NCBI GenBank assembly: GCA_964247295.1
Contig: CAXTTV010000192.1
Span: 1 to 9,368, forward strand
Origin: CAXTTV01 sp964247295
Lineage (GTDB): Bacteria > Chloroflexota > Ktedonobacteria > Ktedonobacterales > Ktedonobacteraceae
Direction: 5' to 3'
Length of the DNA: 9,368 nt
Shown piece by piece: positions 1 through 6,569 of the stretch (its first letter is position 1; each line of letters opens with the position of its first letter). The position numbers and the translations under genes are program-made. The notes below the pieces were generated by a model, which was not told where the DNA came from, did no database searches, and was given only the letters and a program-made list of their open reading frames with translations.

Positions 1-430
1 GCTTTCCAGCGAGAGCAAAGAATAACTCATTCGCAATCGCGTTTTTGTACTTACGCTCCTTGCTCCACCAACAACCACCACCGCAGCTTCCTTCATCCCA
101 GGCCCCCTCCATATCTTTAAAGATCGCCTCCGCCATATCAAGGTAGCGCCGATCTGCGGTCAGATCATATGCCTTCACCCAGGTAAGCGCCCACCAGCCC
201 TCATCATCATAGAATTGATTGAGAAATTTATCGTTTTGGTGCTTATCGAAAACCAGAGAAATGAGCTGATTGTAGTTTACATCTTTGGAGCGATCGGCGT
301 AATCCAGAATCATCCACAACACATTTGCTGAATTCCACCAACCAGTCGTTTTCCATAATCCGGTCTCTTCATCATGCCACTGTTGGATCGTTACCAACCC
401 CGACTGCACATAATTTTGATAGGTTAACAT
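1..430 (-). CDS. Glycoside hydrolase family 76 protein, N-terminal part (runs off left edge)
   Basis: Translating the minus strand from ATG at 430 gives 143 codons open to the window edge. I recognise the family from its aromatic-rich pattern: KTTGWWNSANVLWMILDY at about residues 27-44, FYDDEGWWALTWVKAYDLT at 73-91, and CGGGCWWSKERKYKNAIANE at 116-135. GH76 members are (alpha/alpha)6-barrel alpha-1,6-mannanases or related transglycosidases. The Asp-Asp pair at 75-76 is the kind of acidic pair reported as catalytic in the family, but I have not aligned it to confirm. The start is well bounded: an in-frame TAA lies five codons upstream, and GGAGAGAG (440-433) is the ribosome site. No signal peptide follows this start, which is odd for a family that is usually secreted. 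The C-terminal half lies outside the window, so intactness cannot be judged. Confidence 0.85.
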   Translation of the reverse strand, partial: MLTYQNYVQSGLVTIQQWHDEETGLWKTTGWWNSANVLWMILDYADRSKDVNYNQLISLVFDKHQNDKFLNQFYDDEGWWALTWVKAYDLTADRRYLDMAEAIFKDMEGAWDEGSCGGGCWWSKERKYKNAIANELFFALAGK

Positions 431-678
431 TACTCTCTCCGCTTATACCTACTTTTTACTTGCTACACCCTACCTTCGGTGGGGAGAGAAGGATTGCGAG
501 AACATCTCGCACCCAAACCAGGAGAACGAAGCATCCCTGCACCTCCTCACATTTTTAGAGTAGCAAAGCCTTTGGGCTTCTTAGTAGAACACGTAAAAAG
601 ACCGAAAAACGTTTAAAATCAAAAGAGGCATATATACGCTTTTACGTACACACGCCTCCAAGTTAGAAAAGACTTGTA

Positions 679-1131
679 TTACTTTTGAGAGATGCTATCG
701 ACTTTACCGCCACGTCCCTCAATATGATTTTTTATTGAGGTTAGTGCCTCATCCAATCCCTTCTGAATAGTCTCGTCCTGGCTACCAGTGGCTTTAGCCA
801 TGTTAGCACTCACCTGTGGAGGAGGATCAATCGTGATATGTACCGTTAGATGAGTAGGATCATCGCCCTTAAAGCTTAACCAGCCTTTGTAATTATTTTC
901 GCCATCCGAGCCCCATTCCATTCGGTCCTTCGACTTGTCCATCCGGAAATACCCATCGGAGTCATACTGATGACCTCGGGCCTCGCCCTGGACTCTAACG
1001 CGCTCATCAGATTGGGACTCCGCATTCTTCGTCGTTGGCAGATATTTAGGAAGATTACTGACATCGGATACAAAGGCTTCGATCTTCTTTTTTGATGCCT
1101 GGATACTGATTGAAGACTCGTAATCACCCAT
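679..1131 (-). CDS. SRPBCC-fold (START-like / polyketide cyclase-type) protein
   Basis: A 150-residue soluble protein. The start GDYESSISIQASKKKIEAFVSD matches the first beta strand and following helix of SRPBCC domains, where a strand ending in 'ss' or 'a' precedes a helix that positions a ligand cavity. The middle (residues 45-103) is alternating strands rich in charged and aromatic residues (VRVQGEA, GYFRMDKS, DRMEWGS, HLTVHITIDPPP). The long C-terminal helix at about 118-139 (DETIQKGLDEALTSIKNHIE) is the helix that closes the fold. The length is typical for single-domain members. Substrate and role cannot be predicted, because the fold covers lipid carriers, cyclases and stress proteins. 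ATG at 1131 is preceded by AGGAAGGA at 1148-1141, with a slightly long 9-10 nt spacer. It appears to be a single-gene transcript, with 267 bp separating it from the membrane protein upstream. Confidence 0.75.
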   Translation of the reverse strand: MGDYESSISIQASKKKIEAFVSDVSNLPKYLPTTKNAESQSDERVRVQGEARGHQYDSDGYFRMDKSKDRMEWGSDGENNYKGWLSFKGDDPTHLTVHITIDPPPQVSANMAKATGSQDETIQKGLDEALTSIKNHIEGRGGKVDSISQK

Positions 1132-1160
1132 TGTGGTTTATCCTTCCTGTTGCTTGCTAG

Positions 1161-1175
1161 TTGAGCTATGCTCAA
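1161..1175. repeat. Perfect 15-bp dyad upstream of the SRPBCC gene
   Basis: TTGAGC-TAT-GCTCAA is a perfect 6-bp inverted repeat with a 3-nt centre, ending 30 bp upstream of the ATG at 1131 and 13 bp upstream of its ribosome site. It could be a repressor operator or a small leader hairpin. The sequence alone does not separate these. Confidence 0.4.
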
Positions 1176-1398
1176 ATGGTATATACTGTCGAGCGCGGTA
1201 GCTTGTATAACTACATACTGCCAGAATCGCAGTGCACTCTCCCTATTCATGCTATCAGAAAAACGGTTATATAAGCAAAGACAGCAATAGCATAAATCTA
1301 ATTTCAGCATACACCTGACCACAAATTTTTACATAAATACGCAATCCCCAATCGTAAACACAGCAACATCTTTTTAGAGAGTTTACAAACATCTATAG

Positions 1399-2556
1399 TT
1401 ATGAATGACCTATCTCCGGTTGTCCGTACTCTGGAGCCTTTTGATAAGAGATCTGTGGATGAGCTGTTACACGTTGTTGCAAACGGATCGGTGGAGTAGA
1501 TGCAATCGTTTTCCCCTGGAGCGCCGCTATGAGAGGATCTATAGAGGTCTTCGTGTACATTAGCTTAGGCTTCTCCTGACAATTATCTGCCTCCTGAATG
1601 ATGCCGACCGAGACGGCTACAGCATTTTGGGTTCTTTGAAGCTCTTTTTCAGCCATAACAGCCCTTTGGAGGCGCACCAATAGTGTATTCAAGGCTCGGG
1701 CCAGTTGCCAGAGCACATGAGCCTGAGATAAGGGAGCCCGAGCGTTTAAATTGCCATTCGCAACCTGGACATGCGTTTGAAGGATCTCCTCAATGCCCTC
1801 CTGAAGCTGCCTCTGCTGATCTACCAGGGCATGCTCTAACTTGGCAATCATCTCCACTTTATCGGCCCGCGCAATCGCTTTATTTGTATTTGTGACCCAC
1901 AGATACGAAACGCCAGCCACCAGAATCTGTAGACCGATCGGCCTGATCGCAATCGCGCCGAACTGTAGCTGAAGAGCTCTCTCCAGACCTGGAGTGTGGG
2001 CCTGAAATAGAATATCGAAAAAGATGAAAAGCACGTTGGAGATCGCGACCAGAAACACACTGCGAACGGGTAAAAGTGAGACCGCTAGAAGCTCAACCAT
2101 GATAAAAAGATCATACAATGCCATACTCACCTCATCCAAAGGATAGGTGGTCAACAATAGAACCATTAGTGCGAGCTCCAACAGAATAACGATCACCGCC
2201 CCGGCCTCTATCACTTTTCCATAACGATTAAGAATTAAAGCCACACCCGATACCAGGATCATACTGCCATCAAGTGGCACGACAACTGCTGCGTTTGGCA
2301 GTAGAAAACACGCCGGGAAAAAAATTATTAAGACAAGAATCAAGTAGAAGGTCACGATACTCAGCATACGGATTCGGCGAGCATGCTCGCGTTTTGTAAA
2401 GCTACTTTCAGGAGGAGGTTCGGGGACGGCAGTCATCCTGTACCACCAATGAAAAAAAGAGAACCGATTTTCTTCTCTTGTATCAGTAAGCTCGCCTGTA
2501 GTCCAGAGCTGCTTTGTAGCCGGAGTTATCGGCAGATCATTCTTATTCACTTTCAA
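1399..2556 (-). CDS. Six-helix membrane protein with C-terminal coiled coil and HAMP-like segment
   Basis: A 385-residue inner-membrane protein. A hydrophilic N-terminus (1-63) is followed by about six hydrophobic segments at 66-86, 88-109, 116-137, 147-163, 166-185 and 204-221. A charged helix (226-258, IARADKVEMIAKLEHALVDQ) then leads into a HAMP-like stretch (about 255-305), where NGNLNARAP is followed by WQLARALNTLLVRLQR. This resembles the P-loop turn and second helix of HAMP linkers. After 305 there is only a short tail with no kinase, cyclase or methyl-accepting domain, so any signal must pass to a partner. The start codon is TTG at 2556, or GTG at 2550. Both lie within reach of the GAGGTGGAGG ribosome site at 2569-2560, which overlaps the stop of the preceding gene, so translation is probably coupled. 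No specific family is recognised beyond the HAMP-like part. Confidence 0.7.
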   Translation of the reverse strand: MKVNKNDLPITPATKQLWTTGELTDTREENRFSFFHWWYRMTAVPEPPPESSFTKREHARRIRMLSIVTFYLILVLIIFFPACFLLPNAAVVVPLDGSMILVSGVALILNRYGKVIEAGAVIVILLELALMVLLLTTYPLDEVSMALYDLFIMVELLAVSLLPVRSVFLVAISNVLFIFFDILFQAHTPGLERALQLQFGAIAIRPIGLQILVAGVSYLWVTNTNKAIARADKVEMIAKLEHALVDQQRQLQEGIEEILQTHVQVANGNLNARAPLSQAHVLWQLARALNTLLVRLQRAVMAEKELQRTQNAVAVSVGIIQEADNCQEKPKLMYTKTSIDPLIAALQGKTIASTPPIRLQQRVTAHPQISYQKAPEYGQPEIGHS

Positions 2557-2559
2557 CTT

Positions 2560-2569
2560 CCTCCACCTC
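2560..2569 (-). promoter_or_regulatory. Strong Shine-Dalgarno site overlapping the upstream stop codon
   Basis: GAGGTGGAGG reads on the minus strand from 2569 to 2560. GAGGTG sits 7 nt before TTG (2556) and GGAGG sits 9 nt before GTG (2550), so both starts are served. The site overlaps the TGA (2570-2568) of the preceding gene, as expected for translational coupling. Confidence 0.65.
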
Positions 2570-3119
2570 AGGTCTGAAATACTATAACTCGTAGAGCCAG
2601 CAACATTCTCAATGCCTCTTCCACCACATTCGCGGGCAGCGGCACTGAATTTTTTAACTCTTCCATATCTTGTAGACCGTCAATTGAGTCATACACCATA
2701 GATAACATTGTTCTTTGACTGTCCGTCCACCCCTCCAACCGCTCTAATGGCAAAGAGGCAACACGCCTGGGCACAGGCGAAAATGGGACTATACCGTGTA
2801 ACATTATAGGACTGGCAATTGCAGGCGATCCCGGCATTGGAGGAGATGGTAGGGGAAGCAGGGTCCACTCAAATGGACCCCGCTCATCATCTAAACGTAT
2901 CAGCAACTCTTTACCCACCGCCCGACGCCGACCATCCCTATCCTCAAGATGGCATGATACAACTTTACCTTCCACGAGGTGCAAATAGCCCTTACAACGC
3001 CCACGTATTCCCGGTACATGATGCAGTTCAGCTTCCAATTGTCCGTTCTTTCTATACCTCTCGAAGAGAGGTAAGCTAAAGCTCAGACCTAAACTCGCAT
3101 CTATACTTTCTCTATCCAC
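2568..3119 (-). CDS. Predicted PATAN/DUF4388-like protein with C-terminal winged-helix-like domain
   Basis: A 183-residue cytoplasmic protein. Residues 18-88 carry a pattern seen in PATAN (DUF4388) domains: a NGQLEAEL strand, GYLHLVEGKVVSCHLE at 44-59 (the typical 'fee-G-xI-v-A' strand pair), and a closing GPFEWTLLPLP at 81-91. A proline-rich linker (91-118) follows. Residues 128-183 (WTDSQRTMLSMVYDSIDGLQ, then a helix VVEEALRMLLALRVIVF) look like the small winged-helix domain that often follows such modules. PATAN domains are known as partners in receiver and GTPase-linked signalling. That fits the next gene, a HAMP-type membrane protein with no output domain, 11 bp downstream. The start is GTG at 3119 with a modest AAGG site about 6 nt upstream. 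Domain assignment is by eye and moderate in certainty. Confidence 0.6.
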   Translation of the reverse strand: MDRESIDASLGLSFSLPLFERYRKNGQLEAELHHVPGIRGRCKGYLHLVEGKVVSCHLEDRDGRRRAVGKELLIRLDDERGPFEWTLLPLPSPPMPGSPAIASPIMLHGIVPFSPVPRRVASLPLERLEGWTDSQRTMLSMVYDSIDGLQDMEELKNSVPLPANVVEEALRMLLALRVIVFQT

Positions 3120-3154
3120 ATTGCACCTTATACAAGGATTACATGAAACAAATG

Positions 3155-3180
3155 AAAAAGCAGAGAACTTTCTGCTTTTT
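3155..3180. terminator. Terminator-like hairpin, symmetrical on both strands
   Basis: AAAAAGCAGA (3155-3164) and TCTGCTTTTT (3171-3180) form a perfect 10-bp stem with a 6-nt loop. The T tract on each strand's 3' side makes it a possible bidirectional intrinsic terminator, though with only a 5-bp core containing three G/C pairs. On the minus strand it lies downstream of the DUF790 gene but also inside the leader of the 3119 gene, about 36 bp before its GTG. Confidence 0.55.
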
Positions 3181-3272
3181 TCTTTAATGAATCTGTCTCC
3201 CTCTCTCTGCTCGCCCTCTGTGAAAACAGCTTCCTGACCTGGATGCTGAAGGTCAAAAGATTCATCAAAAAG

Positions 3273-3301
3273 AATATAACATATATATAAAAATATGTCT
3301 A
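3273..3301 (-). promoter_or_regulatory. Candidate sigma-70-type promoter for the 3119-1399 operon
   Basis: On the minus strand TAGACA (3301-3296) and TATATT (3278-3273) are separated by exactly 17 nt. Each box matches the consensus at 5 of 6 positions. Transcription would start near 3266, giving a leader of roughly 147 nt that includes the hairpin at 3180-3155. The region is so AT-rich that chance matches are likely, so confidence is limited. Confidence 0.4.
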
Positions 3302-3393
3302 TTAAGAATCTATTAATATTTCTTGTATATCATTAATGGTTTACCCAGCTTTTATGTATAGTTAGTAATTAAACTACTAAATAATTGTTTTCT

Positions 3394-3428
3394 TTCCTCT
3401 TTTTATTCTTATTTGAAGAAAAGAGGAA
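3394..3428. repeat. Inverted repeat, polypyrimidine/polypurine arms
   Basis: TTCCTCTTTT (3394-3403) is the exact reverse complement of AAAAGAGGAA (3419-3428), with a 15-nt spacer. Neither strand has a T tract after the stem, so it is not a standard terminator. Confidence 0.4.
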
Positions 3429-3442
3429 GATATGTGCTCTCT

Positions 3443-3492
3443 AACCATACTTTGTAACGGGGATACCAGTTACTCTATGTGTCACTATGGTT
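3443..3492. repeat. Two nested short stems just after the DUF790 stop codon
   Basis: AACCATA (3443-3449) pairs with TATGGTT (3486-3492), and inside it GTAAC (3454-3458) pairs with GTTAC (3469-3473). The outer stem begins 7 nt after the stop codon of the DUF790 gene on the minus strand. There is no T tract, so it could stabilise the 3' end or be chance. Confidence 0.25.
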
Positions 3493-3499
3493 TTACGTA

Positions 3500-4771
3500 T
3501 CATTGGCGACGACGTGTACGCTTTTTATCTGGCCTTGGTCCGTAGAGGCGCTGCGCCATGCCCTCGACGGTCTCGATAACATCTTTGATTACGGGCTTTT
3601 GCTGGAAAAAAATTATTTCGCTGGCGGTATCCTGAAATGCCTCTTCGGTGACATTCAGTCCTCGATAGACAAGTAATAATAGATGGGCGCAATTGGCGGC
3701 TCGTACTTTCTCTATTTTACGGCGCAGATAATTCGGGTGCCAGAAACCCACCAGTTCTATGAGAATCTTTCGCTGCTGATCCTCGCTATCCACCAGGGCA
3801 AAGTCGGGCACCATGACGGTATCATCGAGCAGTACAACTTCGCTTTCACGCTGAAGCTGCCAGTATTGCCGCTTCTCTCCAAGTTTCTGCGCGAACTCGC
3901 GCGCGAAATCGGCTTCAAGGCGACTATCAAACTCGCCCGATCGTTTAAAGTGTGAGGTCAGGGCACTGCTGTGATCCAGCTCATAGATCATCTCACCCCG
4001 CCCCTGGGGAGGATAGACCAGGGCCTGCATGCGCCAGCGTTTACATAAGAGCAGGGCCGGGAGAAATCCCGCCAGTTGCCGACCATAACGCAGGCTTGCC
4101 GAGACAAAGGGAGAGATTGGCCCGTCCAATTTGATCCGATATCCGCCATCGGGAAGTGGCTCGGCCCAGAACATAAGTTTGAAAAGCTTGATGTACTTCC
4201 ATAGATCCTTGTAATCACTGCCCGCTTCTATGGTGATCTCTGAGGCCCAGTAAAGTACACCTCTTGAAAGCTCCAGATTATAGCGCGTCAGCAGGGATCT
4301 TGGGGTCCAATCCCCTCCAGCGTTGGTTAAGAGGTATGCGTTTGGCCGATCGGCGAACATCCAATTGTCCAAATGTTCAAGTGGCATCTCCAGATCATTG
4401 GCAATCCTTTGCAGCACTTCTGTCCTGGTTGTGGTGTGCAGAAGGTCCCGCTCCCGAAACACGGGACCATAGGAGAACATCTGCTCACGAATCACCGATG
4501 GAGGCTTACCTGTTTCTATCTGTGTAAACTCGGCCCCGTCCGCGAGAACTTTCGCCAACCCACGGATCAAAATATAATCGGTTCGCGTGCCTTCATATTC
4601 ATCCAACGCCTCTTCCCAGGCAATGCGAGGTTGGCCGCGCTGCTGCTCGAACAAGAAGATGAGCTCCTGCGCCATCCCTAAAAGGGTGGGATCATCCAGA
4701 TCTACGAGCGCGACGGAGACTGTGTTCCCTCGCAGACGTAAACGGGGGCGAATAAGATCGCTTGTCAACAT
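3500..4771 (-). CDS. DUF790 family nuclease (Bax1-like, XPB partner type)
   Basis: A 423-residue protein recognised as DUF790. It starts LTSDLIRPRLRLRGNTVSVAL, like the family's usual 'LL-r-r-r-gg-v-p' opening. Its C-terminal nuclease part carries FDSRLEADFAREFA (281-294, E286), VPDFALV (321-327, D323), ILIELVGFWHPNYLRRKIEK (336-355, E339, K352). The 'GFW-P-YL-RK' block is characteristic of the family, and E-D-E-K fits the PD-(D/E)xK nuclease fold. Archaeal Bax1 binds XPB helicase and cuts DNA beside the unwound region. An XPB-like helicase gene lies 2.9 kb away in this window. The C-terminus is very basic (KKRTRRRQ). ATG at 4771 has AGGA nearby (AGTAGGACACC-ATG). It is a single gene, divergent from the amidotransferase. 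All recognisable nuclease residues are present, so it is probably active. Confidence 0.88.
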   Translation of the reverse strand: MLTSDLIRPRLRLRGNTVSVALVDLDDPTLLGMAQELIFLFEQQRGQPRIAWEEALDEYEGTRTDYILIRGLAKVLADGAEFTQIETGKPPSVIREQMFSYGPVFRERDLLHTTTRTEVLQRIANDLEMPLEHLDNWMFADRPNAYLLTNAGGDWTPRSLLTRYNLELSRGVLYWASEITIEAGSDYKDLWKYIKLFKLMFWAEPLPDGGYRIKLDGPISPFVSASLRYGRQLAGFLPALLLCKRWRMQALVYPPQGRGEMIYELDHSSALTSHFKRSGEFDSRLEADFAREFAQKLGEKRQYWQLQRESEVVLLDDTVMVPDFALVDSEDQQRKILIELVGFWHPNYLRRKIEKVRAANCAHLLLLVYRGLNVTEEAFQDTASEIIFFQQKPVIKDVIETVEGMAQRLYGPRPDKKRTRRRQ

Positions 4772-4819
4772 GGTGTCCTACTCTCAAAAACCAGAAACGT
4801 TTTATACATCTATTTCGCA

Positions 4820-4849
4820 ACTATAATATAATGTGGTGGAAGTAAACAA
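4820..4849 (-). promoter_or_regulatory. Candidate promoter for the DUF790 gene
   Basis: On the minus strand TTGTTT (4849-4844) and TATAGT (4825-4820) are 18 nt apart. The -10 box matches at 5 of 6 positions and the -35 box at 3 of 6. The start would fall near 4813, about 42 nt before the ATG. Its -10 box overlaps that of the opposite promoter. Confidence 0.35.
4822..4827 (+). promoter_or_regulatory. -10 box of candidate promoter for the glutamine amidotransferase
   Basis: A perfect TATAAT lies 37 bp upstream of the ATG at 4864. The -35 region (about 4799-4804, GTTTTA) is poor, so either an activator helps or the promoter relies on the -10 box. The start would be near 4834, leaving a leader of about 30 nt. 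Confidence 0.5.
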
Positions 4850-4852
4850 GTT

Positions 4853-4858
4853 GGAGGG
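4853..4858 (+). promoter_or_regulatory. Ribosome binding site deciding the amidotransferase start
   Basis: GGAGGG at 4853-4858 leaves only 3 nt (counted from GGAGG) to a TTG at 4861 but 6 nt to the ATG at 4864. The ATG is therefore preferred. Confidence 0.7.
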
Positions 4859-4863
4859 CATTG

Positions 4864-5574
4864 ATGACGAATGTCGCGATTTTACAGCATGTGACGGGGG
4901 AGACCCCCGGTCTGATCGGTTCGGTTTTACATGAAGAGGATATTACATCACACATCATTCACACCTATGAGGGCGAGCCAGTACCCCAAACCCTCGCGGG
5001 CCTCGACGGTCTGATTGTTCTTGGTGGTCCAATGGGTGTGTATGAGCAGCAAAAATATCTTTTCCTTAAAGAGGAGCTCCGCCTGATTGAACTGGCTCTC
5101 AAGGCCCAGCTTCCGATTCTAGGCATCTGTCTGGGAAGCGAGCTGCTTGCGACAGCTCTTGGAGCTCAAATCACTCAGAATTCACGCAAAGAGATCGGCT
5201 GGTATCCAGTGACGCTTTCTGAAAACACCCAGAGCGATCCTATCTGGCGAGAACTGCCAGCCTCTTTTACGGCCTACCACTGGCATGGCGATGTTTTTAC
5301 GCTACCCAGGGATGCGGTCTCGCTGGCCTATTCGGAGATCACTACGCATCAAGCATTTCGTTATCAAGATAATGCGTACGGTCTACTGTTCCATCCAGAG
5401 GTCACGCCGGAAATTATCAGTAGTATGGTAACGCATTTCGCCGATGAGCTTGTAGAGGAGCAACTAGGAGCTCAAGAGATCCTCACCGGAATGGAGCCCT
5501 ACCTTTTCCCACTACAAGCCGCCGGGAAAACGCTATTTCGAGGCTGGGCCAGACTGCTATCCACCACAAAATAG
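4864..5574 (+). CDS. Class I glutamine amidotransferase (GMP synthase-like GATase domain protein)
   Basis: A 236-residue stand-alone GATase. The class I triad is visible: the nucleophile elbow LGICLGSELLA with C89, and YGLLFHPEVTPE with H177 and E179. The oxyanion-side block LIVLGGPMGVYEQQ (about 50-63) and the YHWHGDVFTLP block (138-148) are typical of the YfeJ-like group related to the glutaminase part of GMP synthase. The domain would release ammonia from glutamine for an unknown acceptor. No synthetase domain is fused and none is adjacent. In this group several members act on gamma-glutamyl compounds or small peptides, so the substrate is open. Residues 195-236 form a C-terminal extension beyond the core. 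It is the only complete plus-strand gene here. It has its own -10 box and ribosome site and converges with cas6 at a 20 bp gap. Confidence 0.9.
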   Translation: MTNVAILQHVTGETPGLIGSVLHEEDITSHIIHTYEGEPVPQTLAGLDGLIVLGGPMGVYEQQKYLFLKEELRLIELALKAQLPILGICLGSELLATALGAQITQNSRKEIGWYPVTLSENTQSDPIWRELPASFTAYHWHGDVFTLPRDAVSLAYSEITTHQAFRYQDNAYGLLFHPEVTPEIISSMVTHFADELVEEQLGAQEILTGMEPYLFPLQAAGKTLFRGWARLLSTTK

Positions 5575-5587
5575 CGGTTCTGGCTCA

Positions 5588-5602
5588 GCCTCTATCAGAG
5601 GC
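5588..5602. terminator. Short GC-rich hairpin at the convergent gene ends
   Basis: GCCTCT (5588-5593) and AGAGGC (5597-5602) form a 6-bp stem with a 3-nt ATC loop. It spans the end of cas6 (stop at 5597-5595) and lies 13 bp after the amidotransferase stop. There is no T tract, so termination activity is doubtful, but its placement between convergent genes suits a shared 3'-end structure. Confidence 0.3.
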
Positions 5603-6548
5603 GTGCCCACGTCTGCCCCAGACCCATCGCGGTCTTAGCTCCAATTCCTGTATAGAATGCCACAAAGGACAACAACATAATCTGTTGACGTACAGTTAAG
5701 GGCTCTTCGGGAGTTGGACGTTCATCGGGGCCGCGCAATAGATACTGGCAACTGCCAATAAAACCCTTTTGGATATGTGTCGTGAAGTGAACAACATGCG
5801 CTCGAAGATCATAGTCGTCGATGATGATGCCTTCAGCCTGAATATACGCTTCTATTCTTTCGCGCTGCACCATATTCGCTAGGTTCTCTGGTGCCAATTG
5901 CTGCCAGCGTCTGGCGAGTTCCGGGAATATGTAGTGAGGCAGTGGGAGGCGAGCGGTATAGCCTCCATAAACTTTATCAGACGCGAACATCCGCTTGATC
6001 GAGGTCAAAGACTCAAAATGGAGTTCCAATTGGGCTGTGTTACGCATATAAAGGGTGCGTGCATTATGCACCATCTCTTCAAATGTTGTTGATCCAGTCC
6101 AGCCGGAACGGTCCTCGGGATCTACAGTCACCCCCTCTAGTTTGAATTCCTGTTTCCCCAATCGAATAAATGGATGATCTCTCCTGGTACTCAATTGCAG
6201 CAGGGCATGATAGAACAATGGAAATAATTCTCCCTGAAGTAACGTAACTCGAATGGTATACTGCTTCTCCGGTTCCAGGTGTAGATGCTTGTTCTCGGTT
6301 TCAGCCGGCCTCATACGATCAGAATGTAAAGGGAAACGAAGGCTGGAACAGGTAAAAGGCCTCTGTCTGTTTCCCTCGTGTAGCGCGGCTGAAATATCGG
6401 GAGAGACCGCGCGAATCCATTCCATCCAGGCCCCATGGACAAGCTCTCCCGAGAACGCCATTAGCGTCCCCCTCTGGATCGGGCGCAACTTTAAGAGGAG
6501 TGCGTAGACGCGTCCAGGACCGATAGGAGGCAGGTAAAAAGAATCCAT
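5595..6548 (-). CDS. cas6: CRISPR-associated endoribonuclease Cas6
   Basis: A 317-residue protein recognised as Cas6, the enzyme that cuts CRISPR precursor RNA within each repeat. Supporting features are the N-terminal first RRM strand RVYALLLKLRPI (13-24), and the FSGELVHGAWMEWI helix (32-45) with H38 in the region where many Cas6 proteins keep a catalytic histidine. The diagnostic C-terminal glycine-rich loop GIGAKTAMGLGQ lies at 301-312. The central PLPHYIFPELARRWQQLAPE (203-222) and the following helix match the Cas6 of type I and III systems. Length is within the usual 230-320 range, at the long end. ATG at 6548 follows AAAGGGG with a short spacer. No CRISPR array and no other cas gene is in the window, so it is an orphan here. 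It follows the hydrolase by 63 bp with a strong hairpin between, so co-transcription is uncertain. Confidence 0.88.
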   Translation of the reverse strand: MDSFYLPPIGPGRVYALLLKLRPIQRGTLMAFSGELVHGAWMEWIRAVSPDISAALHEGNRQRPFTCSSLRFPLHSDRMRPAETENKHLHLEPEKQYTIRVTLLQGELFPLFYHALLQLSTRRDHPFIRLGKQEFKLEGVTVDPEDRSGWTGSTTFEEMVHNARTLYMRNTAQLELHFESLTSIKRMFASDKVYGGYTARLPLPHYIFPELARRWQQLAPENLANMVQRERIEAYIQAEGIIIDDYDLRAHVVHFTTHIQKGFIGSCQYLLRGPDERPTPEEPLTVRQQIMLLSFVAFYTGIGAKTAMGLGQTWARL

Positions 6549-6569
6549 ATACCCCTTTCCACTTCCAAA

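Larger units (their letters stand above)
3120..3499. other. AT-rich intergenic region between the signalling operon and the DUF790 gene
   Basis: No credible gene is seen in these 380 bases. Counting by hand, 3241-3420 has 40 G or C in 180 bases (22%), far below the flanking genes. It holds a candidate minus-strand promoter (3273-3301), a perfect terminator-like hairpin (3155-3180), a purine/pyrimidine inverted repeat (3394-3403 with 3419-3428), and a nested pair of short stems (3443-3492) just after the DUF790 stop. Confidence 0.7.

Noticed and set aside
325..558. Plus-strand open frame of 77 codons at the left
   Set aside because: It overlaps the GH76 gene antisense and its product is low-complexity with no recognisable fold.
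876..1322. Minus-strand open frame of 148 codons overlapping the SRPBCC gene
   Set aside because: More than half overlaps the SRPBCC gene in another frame. Its product is cysteine- and arginine-rich with no domain, and the start lacks a ribosome site.
3394..3428. Inverted repeat as a terminator of the DUF790 gene
   Set aside because: On the minus strand the stem is followed by A-rich, not T-rich, sequence, and the stem has few G/C pairs.
4264..4826. Several plus-strand open frames antisense to the DUF790 gene
   Set aside because: They lie opposite a confidently identified gene, have no ribosome sites worth noting, and encode compositionally odd peptides.
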